A program made the position numbers and the translations under genes. Of a stretch of DNA of 64,000 bases, positions 19,043-27,794 are shown in pieces. The first letter of the stretch is position 1; every line of letters starts with the position of its first letter. The stretch covers positions 3,656-67,655 of the forward strand of contig CAZKMR010000013.1 in the NCBI GenBank assembly GCA_964553795.1, given 5' to 3'. The notes beneath the pieces were generated by a model. It ran no database searches and was not told the DNA's origin. It saw only the letters and a list, made by a program, of their open reading frames with translations. Source of the DNA: JADLHS01 sp964553795 (GTDB taxonomy: Bacteria > Verrucomicrobiota > Verrucomicrobiia > Limisphaerales > JADLHS01).

Positions 19043-20455
19043 ATGAAACCGAAATTTTCTTCCACCGCTGCCGCCGTCAATCGCAGAACATTTTTGAAAG
19101 GCACGCTCGCGACGGGAGCGTTGACCGCGCTCGCCCCCAATCTGTTGCTCGGGGCGACCGGCGATAAAGTGCGCCTCGCGTGTGTGGGCATCGGCAATCG
19201 CGGCGCCGACGTTATCAAGTTTCTCGAACAAACCGGGCTTTGCACCATCGTCGCGCTCTGCGACACCGATATGGGTGCGAAACATACGGAAGCGATGCTG
19301 CGGCGTTTTCCGAACGTGCCGCGCTTTCAGGATTTTCGAAAGATGTTCGATCAGATGGGCAAGGACTTTGACGCCGTGTCCATCTGCACGCCGGACTTCT
19401 CGCATTTCCCAATCGCCATGCTCGCGATGTCGCAAGGCAAACACATCTACGTCGAGAAACCGATGGCGCATAGTTTTCGTCAGCTCGAACTGATGATGGC
19501 GGCCGAGAAGAAATACAAGGTCGCCTGTCAGATGGGTAACCAGGGACATTCCGAGGCGAACTATTTTCAGTTTCAAGCCTGGACGAAGGCCGGCGTCATC
19601 AAGGACGTCACGAAGATTACCGCGTTTATGAACAGTCCGCGCCGCTGGCACGGGCTGAACGTAGATGACTTTTTGCCCGCTCAACCCGTGCCGGAAACCC
19701 TCGACTGGGATTGCTGGTTGGCCACCGCGCGGCAACTGGCCTACAACAAAGGTTACGTCAACGGCGACTGGCGCTCGTGGTATGAATTCGGAAATGGTGC
19801 ACTGGGCGATTGGGGCGCGCACATCTTCGACACCGCGCACGAATTCCTTGACCTCGGATTGCCGACCGAAGTCGAACCCAAACTCGAAGGCTGGAATGCG
19901 TTCATCTTTCCCCAGGCCTCGACGTTGGCGTTTCGTTTCCCATCGCGCGGCGGGAAACCGCCGGTGGAATTAACCTGGTACGACGGCCAGAAGAATCTTC
20001 CGCCGCTGCCGGCTAATTTCGGCGAAGCCGTCGTCGATCCCAACATTCCGCCGCCCTCCGTCGGCAGCATTGACACCAAACGCATGCCGCCCGGCAAAGT
20101 GATTTACGGTGACGGCGTCGTTTTTCAAGGCGGCACACATGGCGCGACGCTCCGCATCATCGGCGGCGCGAACGCCGAGGAAGCCAAGGCGCGTCAGCCC
20201 GAAGTGCCGCGCAGTCCGTCGAATCACGCCGCGAACTTTCTCAAAGCGGCAAAGGGCGAGGAGAAGTGTCGTTCCAATTTCGCGGTCGCCGGCCCGCTGT
20301 GTCAGGCGATGGCCTTGGGCATCATCGCGCAGCGAGTGAACGCGACAATTAAGTTCGATCCGTCCACCCGCCAAATCACCAATCACAAAGCCGCCAACGA
20401 ACTCTTGCAGGGCGTGCCGCCACGCGCGGGATGGGAACAGTTTTATAAGCTTTGA
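19043..20455 (+). CDS. Gfo/Idh/MocA-family oxidoreductase, Tat-exported
   Basis: A 470-residue NAD(P)-dependent oxidoreductase. The start at ATG 19043 opens directly onto a twin-arginine signal (NRRTFLKG, then a hydrophobic stretch ALTALAPNLLLGA), indicating export of a folded, cofactor-loaded enzyme. The Rossmann fold shows ACVGIGNRGADVIKF, and the family EKP motif is present in GKHIYVEKPMAHS. The second half (NQGHSEANYFQFQAWTKAG, WDCWLATARQLAYN, GNGALGDWGAHIFDTAH) matches the bacterial-type Gfo/Idh/MocA C-terminal domain. It follows the DUF1080 gene by 8 bases, forming a probable two-gene operon. Oxidation of sugars to 3-keto derivatives is the likely chemistry by family association, but the substrate is unknown. 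Confidence 0.9.
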   Translation: MKPKFSSTAAAVNRRTFLKGTLATGALTALAPNLLLGATGDKVRLACVGIGNRGADVIKFLEQTGLCTIVALCDTDMGAKHTEAMLRRFPNVPRFQDFRKMFDQMGKDFDAVSICTPDFSHFPIAMLAMSQGKHIYVEKPMAHSFRQLELMMAAEKKYKVACQMGNQGHSEANYFQFQAWTKAGVIKDVTKITAFMNSPRRWHGLNVDDFLPAQPVPETLDWDCWLATARQLAYNKGYVNGDWRSWYEFGNGALGDWGAHIFDTAHEFLDLGLPTEVEPKLEGWNAFIFPQASTLAFRFPSRGGKPPVELTWYDGQKNLPPLPANFGEAVVDPNIPPPSVGSIDTKRMPPGKVIYGDGVVFQGGTHGATLRIIGGANAEEAKARQPEVPRSPSNHAANFLKAAKGEEKCRSNFAVAGPLCQAMALGIIAQRVNATIKFDPSTRQITNHKAANELLQGVPPRAGWEQFYKL

Positions 20456-20480
20456 AGCTTCCAATGAGTTGGTGGTGTTG

Positions 20481-20506
20481 CCGTCAATCAGTAAGGCGAT
20501 TGACGG
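20481..20506 (+). terminator. Hairpin after the oxidoreductase gene
   Basis: CCGTCAATC and GATTGACGG form a perfect 9-bp stem with an 8-base loop, 25 bases after the stop. No T-run follows, so termination by this hairpin is uncertain. It may be a 3' end stabiliser. Confidence 0.45.
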
Positions 20507-20702
20507 CGTGAGATTGACTGGATTAAACGCCGAAGCTTCGCAGAAGATTTTCTCGCAGCAATAATTGAGAGAATCATCGCAAGAAGCGGATTGCCGGTCC
20601 AGGCAGGTGGGCGCAGGGTTGGGACATGAGCTTTGCAACGTGCTGTAGCTCGCCTCTGGCACAACCGGAGGTCGCTCCACGAGATCTTCCAACCCACGAC
20701 CT

Positions 20703-21872
20703 ATGTTAAACATTGCCCTGTTCGGTCCGCCCGGCGCCGGGAAAGGCACCCAGTCGGAATTTCTGATCAACAAATACAATCTTTTCTACATCTCCACGGG
20801 CGATTTGTTGCGTCAGGAACTCGCCAACAAAACCAGGCTCGGGCTCGAAGCGCAAAGCATCATTGCTTCCGGTGGGTTGGTGCCCGACGAAATCATCGTG
20901 CAGATCATCGAGAAGACGATCACCGAGAACCCGGGCGCGAATGGCTTTTTGTTCGATGGTTTTCCGCGCACGTATATCCAGGCGTACATCCTCGAAGGTT
21001 TGATGCTGAAGTTGAACACCTCGTTGAATTGTCTGATCAGCCTCACCGTGCCGGAGGAGCAATGCGTGCAACGGTTGTTGCAACGCGGACTGGTATCTGG
21101 CCGGAGCGATGACAACGAAGCCGTGATCCGCAACCGCCTCAAGGAATACAGCCAGAAAACCCTGCCGGTGCTGCAATTTTACCGGGATCGCGGCGTTTAC
21201 CTCGAAGCCGACGGCACCGCCGAGATTCAAGCGGTACATCAGCTCATCTCGGAAATCATCCGGACCGAGCTCAGCAAACGCCTATTCAATGTGGTGGTCT
21301 TCGGTTACCCCGGCTCGGGACGCGGCTCGCAGGGCAAGGCGGTGGCACAGAAGTTCGGGCTCGAATATGTCGCCACCGGCTCAATGCTCGACCAGGAAAT
21401 CAAACAAGGCACGGACATCGGCCGGAAAATCACAGCCATGTACGAGAACGGCCAGTTGGTGCCCGACGAAATCGTGGTGCAACTCATCGAGAAGAAACTG
21501 GCGGATTCCAAGGGCGTGAAAGGATTCATTTTCAAGGGATTTCCCCGCACGCTGGTGCAGTCCTACATTCTCGATGGCCTGCTGAAAAAGCACGGTTCGT
21601 CCATCTCGCAGATTATTGAAATCGAAGTCCCGACGCTGGAACTCATCCGGCGTTTGGATGAGCGGAGTCAAACCCCCAACTGCATGCCGTATGACAGCAG
21701 CACGGCGAAGATTGTGAAACGTCTGCATGAACACGAAACGAAGACCGTGCCGGTGATCGAAAAGTATAAGCAGCGGCACGACGTGATTAAGGTCAACGGC
21801 CTGGGCACGTTTGAGGAAGTGTTTGAGCGCATCTCGACCGGAATCGAGGATGGTTTCAAACGCATGCGATAG
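20703..21872 (+). CDS. adk: Tandem adenylate kinase, second domain degenerate
   Basis: A 389-residue protein made of two adenylate-kinase domains in one chain; normal Adk is about 190-215 residues. Domain 1 (1-190) has a complete P-loop GPPGAGKGT (8-16), STGDLLR, the FDGFPRT motif (84-90) and a short lid with SGRSDD, so it should interconvert ATP + AMP and 2 ADP. Domain 2 (about 193-389) keeps the fold (FGYPGSGRGS at 200-209, ATGSML, GFPRT at 279-283). However, the P-loop lysine is Arg207, the Asp before GFPRT is Lys278, and the lid GRxDD is replaced by MPYDSS. Domain 2 may therefore be a regulatory or structural pseudo-kinase. The two halves also share long segments such as LVPDEI.VQ.IEK, which suggests internal duplication. 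It is monocistronic by its spacing. Confidence 0.88.
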   Translation: MLNIALFGPPGAGKGTQSEFLINKYNLFYISTGDLLRQELANKTRLGLEAQSIIASGGLVPDEIIVQIIEKTITENPGANGFLFDGFPRTYIQAYILEGLMLKLNTSLNCLISLTVPEEQCVQRLLQRGLVSGRSDDNEAVIRNRLKEYSQKTLPVLQFYRDRGVYLEADGTAEIQAVHQLISEIIRTELSKRLFNVVVFGYPGSGRGSQGKAVAQKFGLEYVATGSMLDQEIKQGTDIGRKITAMYENGQLVPDEIVVQLIEKKLADSKGVKGFIFKGFPRTLVQSYILDGLLKKHGSSISQIIEIEVPTLELIRRLDERSQTPNCMPYDSSTAKIVKRLHEHETKTVPVIEKYKQRHDVIKVNGLGTFEEVFERISTGIEDGFKRMR

Positions 21873-21905
21873 GCGGAAAATCTCGGGGCGCCCGGTTTGC
21901 GGCCA

Positions 21906-23474
21906 CTATTTGGCGATGGCGTAAAGGTGGGTCATGGTCGCGACGTAAATCACGTTGTTCGCGGCGGTGGCGGTGGCGCTGATGGGGGTGCGGAGATCAA
22001 GTTCGGTGAGGACTTGCTTTTCTTTCTTCGCGGCGAAGACGTAGAAGTTGCCGCTGCGCGTGCCGAGATAGACTTTACCGTCAGCGACGTAGGGTGACGC
22101 CCAGGTCTCGCCTTTGATGTCGTGCGTCCACAGCGGCTTGCCAGTGCTGGCCTCGACACAGTGAAACTTGCGGCCACAATCAGCGATGAATACGAGTCCC
22201 TCGAAAACCGCCGGCGTGGTCATGACGTGTTTTTCGAGCGGATACGACCAGATCAAGCCGTTGGTGGTGATGTCGCCGGTCTTCGTGGCATCAATGCACT
22301 TGAGCCAGGCTTCGTTCTTGCCCCACCACAAATCGCCGCCGCCCGCGACGTAAAGTCGGTCGTTCACCATTACGGGCATGCCGTAGATGTTGCTCGGACC
22401 TTCGCGGCGATTTCCGGTGAAGCGATGCACCTCGGTTTTCGGCGCGCCGGGATCGAAGTCGAATTGAAACACTTCCTTCAGCTTTTGGACTTCGTTGGAG
22501 GGCGAGTTTTGCGAGAGCGGTTCGAAGGCGTAAACGACGCCGTTGCCGCCGCAGAAAAAGAGCAGTGTTTTTCCATTCACTGTGCCGAGCGACGGTGAGG
22601 CCCACGTGTTGTGAAAGACTGTGGGCGCGATGTCTTCGTCGTCGTGGGCGAGCAGTTTGCCGGTGGTTTTGTCGAGGACGATGAGGCTCGGCGCAGCGGG
22701 CGCGCGAATGCGGCGGTGCGTGTTGTCCACGCCGTTGGCGGAATTGAGATAAAGATGATTCCCGTGAATGAGAATGGAACTGTGCGCGGCATCGTGCGGC
22801 CAAATGCCGATCTCGTTCACCAGATCGAAGCGCCACAAAATGTCCGCGTCCAACGGGCCGGGTTGCAGCAATTTTTCATCGGCGGGCGGGTGCAATGATT
22901 CCGGTTTTGTTTCCGCGCCGATTTGTTGGCGGGGCGGCGCATTGGCATCGTCGGGTGGCGTCAGGTAAGCGGCTTCGTCGCGAAACGGACCGTCGTTGCC
23001 GTTCGCCAGGCCCTTGGCGTCGAGGCAGACGACCGCGCCGCGATTGTCCACGAGATAAACGCGGTCGCCCTCCACGGTGGCAGTGGACGACATGCCCATC
23101 TTGGGCCAATCCATGTAGGCGTCTTCGTTGCGCTTTGGGACGACAAGTTGCCAGAGCAATTCGCCGTTTGCTTCGTTGAAACACATGAACACGCCGCGAT
23201 CACCCTGATGCTTCGGATCGCGCGGTTCTTCGTTATTCGTGCCGATGTAAACGCGACCATTGGCGATGACGGGAGTGGAATGCGTTTGCGTGCCGAGTTT
23301 AGCCACCCACTTGATATTCTGGCCGGATTGCGGGTCGAAGGTAGCGGGCAGGTTGCGTTCGGGGGAAACCATATTGCGCGACCACGCGGCGCCGAACTGC
23401 GGTTGGTCGGCGGCGAGTCCGCTGCTTGCGGCCAGGCAACTCCACAGAGTCAGAATCGAGATGTTTCGCACCAT
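21906..23474 (-). CDS. Secreted PQQ-like beta-propeller protein
   Basis: A 522-residue exported protein. The start is placed at MVRNISIL because a signal peptide (ILTLWSCLAASSGLAA) begins there. The body contains repeated PQQ-propeller blades with the pattern WxxxLGT, TPVIANGRVYIGT, GELLWQLVVP, ATVEGDRVYLVDNRGAVVCLDA, TTPAVFEGLVFIADCGRKFHC, and SPYVADGKVYLGTRSGNFYVF. This is the BamB/quinoprotein-like fold. The catalytic residues of true PQQ alcohol dehydrogenases are not obvious, and the architecture matches the large family of PQQ-binding-like repeat proteins of Planctomycetota and Verrucomicrobiota. The role is unknown, possibly extracellular binding or an electron-transfer accessory. It is convergent with the adenylate kinase gene (33-base gap). 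Confidence 0.82.
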   Translation of the reverse strand: MVRNISILTLWSCLAASSGLAADQPQFGAAWSRNMVSPERNLPATFDPQSGQNIKWVAKLGTQTHSTPVIANGRVYIGTNNEEPRDPKHQGDRGVFMCFNEANGELLWQLVVPKRNEDAYMDWPKMGMSSTATVEGDRVYLVDNRGAVVCLDAKGLANGNDGPFRDEAAYLTPPDDANAPPRQQIGAETKPESLHPPADEKLLQPGPLDADILWRFDLVNEIGIWPHDAAHSSILIHGNHLYLNSANGVDNTHRRIRAPAAPSLIVLDKTTGKLLAHDDEDIAPTVFHNTWASPSLGTVNGKTLLFFCGGNGVVYAFEPLSQNSPSNEVQKLKEVFQFDFDPGAPKTEVHRFTGNRREGPSNIYGMPVMVNDRLYVAGGGDLWWGKNEAWLKCIDATKTGDITTNGLIWSYPLEKHVMTTPAVFEGLVFIADCGRKFHCVEASTGKPLWTHDIKGETWASPYVADGKVYLGTRSGNFYVFAAKKEKQVLTELDLRTPISATATAANNVIYVATMTHLYAIAK

Positions 23475-23775
23475 GCTGATGGCGCACAGAGAAGCGGATG
23501 AACGCGCCGGGAACAAGATTTAAGCAGGCATCCAGGGTGACGGGATGGTCTGAAGTGTGCCACCGGCGGTTCAGGATGTTTCACGTGGTCGCGGCGGGAA
23601 TTCGAAAACCTGAGGAAATCCGCCGCATACAACATTTTCTTAACTGGGCACGGAAACTGTTAAGAAGGAAAGCGGCACTGAACCAACCCGAGCCGAATCC
23701 TGATAGCGAACGCATTTTGTTCGGGTGAGGATCATGTCAATTCAACCAAACCAAGATGGAAAAAGAAGGAAGTCT

Positions 23776-23952
23776 ATGAAGATGAAGTATGCCGTTCTAA
23801 CTCTGGTCGCGGCGCTGGCAGTGCTGGGTTGCAAACCGCAATCCGAAAGCGGGGCCGACACCAACAATCTGAACTCCGGCAGCGCCAATGAAGCGCCGGC
23901 CGCGCCGGCGACCACCAACGCGCCCGCGAATAGCGTTCCACCCACGCCTTAG
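23776..23952 (+). CDS. Small lipoprotein
   Basis: A 58-residue predicted lipoprotein. The signal peptide MKMKYAVLTLVAALAVLGC ends in the lipobox LAVLGC, so Cys19 would be lipidated. The mature part is only about 40 residues, acidic then rich in Ala, Pro, Asn and Thr, ending NSVPPTP. The start is set by AAGGA at 23766-23770, 5 bases before ATG 23776. A strong hairpin follows the gene. No family is recognised. It resembles the small entericidin-like or spacer lipoproteins found in many Gram-negative genomes. Confidence 0.65.
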   Translation: MKMKYAVLTLVAALAVLGCKPQSESGADTNNLNSGSANEAPAAPATTNAPANSVPPTP

Positions 23953-23960
23953 TTTAACGA

Positions 23961-24014
23961 GCGCTTTCGAGCGCAGCGCAACTCGCCCGGCACCGCATCC
24001 GGTGTCGGGCGTTT
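23961..24014 (+). terminator. Two stacked hairpins after the lipoprotein gene
   Basis: The first stem is GCGCT/AGCGC with a TTCG tetraloop (23961-23974). The second is GCCCGGCACCG/CGGTGTCGGGC with a CATC loop (23985-24010), 11 pairs with one G-U, followed by GTTT. The position and stability fit a transcription terminator for the lipoprotein mRNA. Confidence 0.6.
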
Positions 24015-24090
24015 CGATCATTCCTGCATCAGTTCCGCCGGCCCAGCAGGTCTGGATTTGCGGCATAAAGCAAAGCCTGTGAGGAACTGA

Positions 24091-24120
24091 TTGCCAAAGA
24101 TGATTTTGGCGCCACACTGT
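24091..24120 (+). promoter_or_regulatory. Weak promoter candidate close to the GlsB-like start
   Basis: TTGCCA, an 18-base spacer and CACTGT lie so that only 7 bases separate the -10-like element from ATG 24128. The -10 match is weak. It is listed because the same spacing recurs at stronger promoters in this window. Confidence 0.25.
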
Positions 24121-24127
24121 CGCGCGT

Positions 24128-24373
24128 ATGGAAAACTGGCTCTGGTTTACCTTGATCGGTCTGGCGGCGGGTTTTCTCGCCGGGTTGGTGGTGAAGGGTC
24201 ACGGCTTCGGTATCGTGGGCAATCTGATTGTCGGCGTCGTGGGCGCGTTACTGGGCGGATTCCTCTTCAATCTGGTGGGGCTGAGCGCCACTGGCCGTCT
24301 GGGCCAACTGATTTGCGCGCTTGTCGGGGCGATTGTGTTGCTGTTCCTGTTGCGCTTTGTGAAGAGCAAATAA
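24128..24373 (+). CDS. GlsB/YeaQ/YmgE-family membrane protein
   Basis: An 81-residue inner-membrane protein with three hydrophobic helices: WLWFTLIGLAAGFLAGLVVKG, GIVGNLIVGVVGALLGGFLF and LICALVGAIVLLFLLRFVKS. The G-x-x-A/G-G pattern, with IGLAAGFLAG and GNLIVGVVGALLGG, is the hallmark of the transglycosylase-associated/GlsB family, small proteins linked to envelope or general stress in other bacteria. Length is typical. There is no ribosome binding site, and a promoter-like element ends 7 bases before the ATG, so the transcript may be leaderless. It stands alone and converges on the DUF3616 gene. Confidence 0.85.
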   Translation: MENWLWFTLIGLAAGFLAGLVVKGHGFGIVGNLIVGVVGALLGGFLFNLVGLSATGRLGQLICALVGAIVLLFLLRFVKSK

Positions 24374-24414
24374 GCCGAGTTTCGCGGCATTGACCGCGCC
24401 GGATGGAGCGCCGT

Positions 24415-25404
24415 TTAAGGCGTGATGATGGTGGCGCGAAAATACTTCAGGCGCGGATCTTCCAACTCTTTGCAATCCTGTCCGCCAATGTTGCGCGTGC
24501 CGTCGTCGCTGACCACCAACAAGCGCAACGCGCCGTTCTCGGTGAGGCATTCAATAGCTTCCGGGTTGAGTCCGGCGAGTTCGGGATGATGCAGACGTTG
24601 CGGCGCCGCAGGGCCACCGCTCCATTCGTAAAGTGACGACGGGCCGGCCCCATCATACGAACCGGCAATGATGAAGTAGCGCTCACCCGCACGCGTCAGA
24701 CTGCGAATGCCCAGCCCGCCGAGGTCGAGCAGGATGGGATCACCGAAGCGGGCCGATTGACCGGTGATTACGTCCGCCGGATTCAACAGCGGCACCAACA
24801 GCGCCTGGTCGCCCGGATTGGGATTACGAAAACCGATCAGCAAGTGACCTTCCGGAGTCGCGCACAAGCCTTCAATGTTCAACGCGTCTTTCGCTTTGGG
24901 GGCACGTTGTGCGGCGGCGGCCAGTCGAAATGTTTTCAGGCGCGGTTCCTGCAACAAGTCCGTCAACAGCCTGGTGTAAGGAAGGCCGATTGGTTTGATT
25001 TCCACCGTGCCGTTGGTGGCGGAGATGCGGGTGGCGAAGAAGCGCTGGCGATTGGGGCGTTCCTTGCCGTCCTTGTTGCGGGCGTGGGAGGAAATCCAAT
25101 AAACAAGTTCGCCGAGCGGCGCCGCCCCTTCGAGATCCACTTCCGGAGACTTGCGTTCCAGGCGGAGAAACGCGGAAAGGTCATTCGTATGAATCGGGTC
25201 ACCCCCGCGGTGGCGCGCGTAAACCCGGAGGATGTTATCTTCATCGTCGGCAACCACGAAATGCTCGGCGCCGACCGGCACTACGGCGGAAGCGTCGCAC
25301 ATGCCGCGGCAAATCGTGAGGACCGGCGCGGCGGCTGACGCAGCGTCGAACGCCAACAACGTCCCAAGCGCAGTCAGGCCGAGAGTAAGACGCAGCGGCA
25401 TCAC
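24415..25404 (-). CDS. Secreted DUF3616 protein
   Basis: A 329-residue protein with a signal peptide (MMPLRLTLGLTALGTLLAFDAASA); an ATG one codon later is equally possible. The mature part matches the DUF3616 domain seen in the lamin-tail protein at 3.7 kb: GAEHFVVADDEDNILRVYAR, SPEVDLEGAAPLGELVYWIS, HARNKDGKERPNRQRFFATR, ALNIEGLCATPEGHLLIGFR, and GGLGIRSLTRAGERYFIIAG. The fold is probably a beta-propeller or phytase-like sheet. No catalytic assignment can be made. It starts 5 bases after the HlyD-like adaptor gene ends, so the two are likely co-transcribed. Confidence 0.8.
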   Translation of the reverse strand: MMPLRLTLGLTALGTLLAFDAASAAAPVLTICRGMCDASAVVPVGAEHFVVADDEDNILRVYARHRGGDPIHTNDLSAFLRLERKSPEVDLEGAAPLGELVYWISSHARNKDGKERPNRQRFFATRISATNGTVEIKPIGLPYTRLLTDLLQEPRLKTFRLAAAAQRAPKAKDALNIEGLCATPEGHLLIGFRNPNPGDQALLVPLLNPADVITGQSARFGDPILLDLGGLGIRSLTRAGERYFIIAGSYDGAGPSSLYEWSGGPAAPQRLHHPELAGLNPEAIECLTENGALRLLVVSDDGTRNIGGQDCKELEDPRLKYFRATIITP

Positions 25405-25409
25405 GGAAA

Positions 25410-26543
25410 TCAGAGTTGCGGTTGCCGTGGTTGGGATTGGGCTGCGGGCAGAGCGGAGTCTTCACCGGGTTCGGTGGCAATCATGATGTCCACGATTTCC
25501 CCGGGGCGAATGTGGATTCCTTCCGGAATAGCAACGATGATGGGCAGGCCGGAATCCACCAACGTGCCGGGGCGCAAAAGCGCGAGGGCATTGGTCAGGA
25601 CTTCGACCTGGGCGCCGATTTGAATGATCTGGCTCTCGAAGGCCGCGCGTTCGGACGTGCGGGTGGTGATGCGCGCCGTCATGCCGACTTGCGGATCGAA
25701 GCGATAAGGTTGGCGCAGATACGCAATCACGTTGTCAGCGCGCAGGGAGTTGACGGTGAGCAACGGTTCGCCGGCGGGGACGAACTCGCCGGTTTGACGT
25801 TGCCGTACGCCAACCATGCCGGTGATCGGGGCGACGAGCGTTTGCGGTTCGAGATTCTTGAGGGCGGCTTCCTGGGCGTTGCGCAGTTTCGTCAACCATT
25901 GGTTCTCAGGCGCCGCGCCGCGGCCGGATTCCGGCTCGCCGATGGGGCGCAGGCTGTCGAGGCGTTCTTCAATCTGGGCCACGGCTTTGGTCTTTTCATT
26001 CACCTCGGCCTGAAGCGCATCGCGGGTGCTCAGGCTCAATTCGTAGAGGTCGGCCGAGAGGAGTTGATCGCGATGCAGGGCGGCGGACCGCGAGACGTCG
26101 CGTTCGGCCTGTTCGAGTTTCACGCTGGCGATGGCGAGTTCGGATTTGGTTTTCAGCAGTTCAATGCGGATGCGCTCGAAATTCATGGCGTTGTCCTCGG
26201 CGAGGGACGGCTGGGATTGGAGGCGTGCCATTTCATGGAGCGAGCGCAGCAGATCAAAATCCACGCGGGCATCCACCGGAGTGACGACCACCAATGGGGT
26301 TCCGGCGGCTACGACGGTGTGCGGTTCGACCAGCCATTGTTGGACACGCACAGTTTGCGGGGCGGTGACCGTGGACCGGATGCCGTCTCCCACGCCTTGC
26401 ATCGTCATTTGGCCCGGATGACCCCGCCAAATCAGCACGACCACTGCGACCACACTGCTGAAAACCAACAAGGGCAAGATGCGGGCCCGGAACTCGCGCC
26501 AGCGTGCGGCGATGGGAATCGGTATCGGAGTGAGCTTTTTCAT
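25410..26543 (-). CDS. HlyD-family periplasmic adaptor protein
   Basis: A 377-residue membrane-fusion protein. The start is at MKKLTPIP, just before the single N-terminal transmembrane helix (ILPLLVFSSVVAVVVLIW). The biotinyl-lipoyl halves (STVTAPQTVRVQQWLVEP, TLVAPITGMVGVRQRQTGEF) flank a long alpha-helical hairpin (about 110-240) rich in Glu, Leu and Lys. The C-terminal barrel region follows (VGMTARITTRTS, IHIRPGEIVDIMI). Such adaptors bridge an inner-membrane pump and an outer-membrane channel. No pump or TolC-like gene is adjacent. The immediate neighbour downstream is a DUF3616 protein, so the partner is unknown. Confidence 0.82.
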   Translation of the reverse strand: MKKLTPIPIPIAARWREFRARILPLLVFSSVVAVVVLIWRGHPGQMTMQGVGDGIRSTVTAPQTVRVQQWLVEPHTVVAAGTPLVVVTPVDARVDFDLLRSLHEMARLQSQPSLAEDNAMNFERIRIELLKTKSELAIASVKLEQAERDVSRSAALHRDQLLSADLYELSLSTRDALQAEVNEKTKAVAQIEERLDSLRPIGEPESGRGAAPENQWLTKLRNAQEAALKNLEPQTLVAPITGMVGVRQRQTGEFVPAGEPLLTVNSLRADNVIAYLRQPYRFDPQVGMTARITTRTSERAAFESQIIQIGAQVEVLTNALALLRPGTLVDSGLPIIVAIPEGIHIRPGEIVDIMIATEPGEDSALPAAQSQPRQPQL

Positions 26544-26832
26544 GACGGCATAACGGCGACGGTGAGCCGGAGTGGATATGGCTCCGGAACCAAAGTCCGG
26601 AACCGTTCCGGATTCGATCTGAATGGCTTGTTGTTCACCGCTTTTTCTACTGTGCCGAACGTGGGCCAACCCTGGGTGGCGCATCGGTCGGACGGATTTT
26701 TGCCGGAGAAATTAACGCAAGCCGCGCGGAAAGGAAATAGCCTGTTACGATTTAGTTACAATTTTCGGGTTGCGGGAAAATACTGATTCTGACCCGGGAA
26801 TAAGAATAACGTCGCCTCGCTATCGGTTGTCC

Positions 26833-27777
26833 TCATGGAACGTGGCGAGCGCGATAGTATCGCCGGGGCAATCCGGCGGCGGACTGGTCCACCACATCGA
26901 AGTGCGTGCCGGCAATCTGATTGGTCTGGAGCGAAGTCCATTGCGTCAGATTCGTGCTGGCCTCGACGGCCCAACGCGAGCCGGCACTGCCTGCCACCTG
27001 CAACAAAGCCCAGCCTTGAGCCGTGCGACCGAGAAACTGGAGTTGCGCCGGGGTGACCGGCACGCTTTCGGCAGTGACGGTGTAATTGTCGAACACCATG
27101 TAGTTGTCGCCGGGAGCTTCGGGATCGTAGAGAAACCAGACCGCGTCCATGTCGCCGAGATTCAGCGGGGCATTGACCGTGGTGATGGGTTGGTTGGATG
27201 CAATTACCGCATCATTCAGTGTGGCACTCCAACGATTGGCGGCGAAATCCATCATCACATTCAGCAGATAAGTGGTGTTGAAGCTGAATTCCACGCCGGA
27301 GGCGACGTAATCATTGGTGCCGTCGAGCCGATAATTGATGTTGGTGAAAAAGACATCGAAATCGAGCGTGAACAATCGGTCGGCTTGAGCATTGTAAGCG
27401 CGCCATTGGAAAAAATCGTAGTTGCCGTTGGCGGAATCGATGAACTGGATCTGCGTGGAGAATTTAACTTTCGGGAATCCTGTCGTCAGCGGGCTGAAAT
27501 TAATCGGACGCCAAACGAACGTCAGGTCGTCGCCGGGCGTCGGGGCGTTGAAACCGATGTAAGCCTGTTGACCCTGGCCGGGGATGAAATCATTGACCAG
27601 ACCATTGCCGCCGGTGCCATCGCCCACCCAGCCGGCCTGGCCGACGAGATTGGACGCGCTGTTGTAACCCTGGGCGGCTTCAAATTGGGTCGAATAAAGG
27701 TTCGTGGTGATGGCCGCAGCGGAAAGTTGCAAGCCGACAATACCGATAACCCCGCCGAGGAACGCAAGCGCCTTCAT
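26833..27777 (-). CDS. Secreted protein with lectin-like fold and C-terminal YYR module
   Basis: A 314-residue protein with signal peptide MKALAFLGGVIGIVGLQLSAAA. Residues about 25-235 form a beta-rich domain starting LYSTQFEAAQGYN, with GQAGWVGDG, DLTFVWRPINFSP, FFQWRAYNAQADRLFTLDFD, and VFDNYTVTAES. This resembles jelly-roll carbohydrate- or surface-binding domains found in many verrucomicrobial exported proteins. The C-terminal 75 residues (RWAVEASTNLTQWTSL ... RRYYRARHVP) are the shared secreted-protein module. No enzyme motif is visible. It lies 17 bases downstream of the DUF6600 lipoprotein gene on the same strand. Confidence 0.65.
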   Translation of the reverse strand: MKALAFLGGVIGIVGLQLSAAAITTNLYSTQFEAAQGYNSASNLVGQAGWVGDGTGGNGLVNDFIPGQGQQAYIGFNAPTPGDDLTFVWRPINFSPLTTGFPKVKFSTQIQFIDSANGNYDFFQWRAYNAQADRLFTLDFDVFFTNINYRLDGTNDYVASGVEFSFNTTYLLNVMMDFAANRWSATLNDAVIASNQPITTVNAPLNLGDMDAVWFLYDPEAPGDNYMVFDNYTVTAESVPVTPAQLQFLGRTAQGWALLQVAGSAGSRWAVEASTNLTQWTSLQTNQIAGTHFDVVDQSAAGLPRRYYRARHVP

Positions 27778-27794
27778 AAATGTGCTTCAGAAAA

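Noticed and set aside
21906..23474. PQQ alcohol dehydrogenase assignment for the propeller protein
   Set aside because: Blade repeats are clear but catalytic and heme-binding motifs of the quinoprotein dehydrogenases were not seen.
25416..26786. 456-codon open frame on the plus strand
   Set aside because: Antisense to the HlyD-family adaptor gene; Gly/Arg/His-rich shadow.
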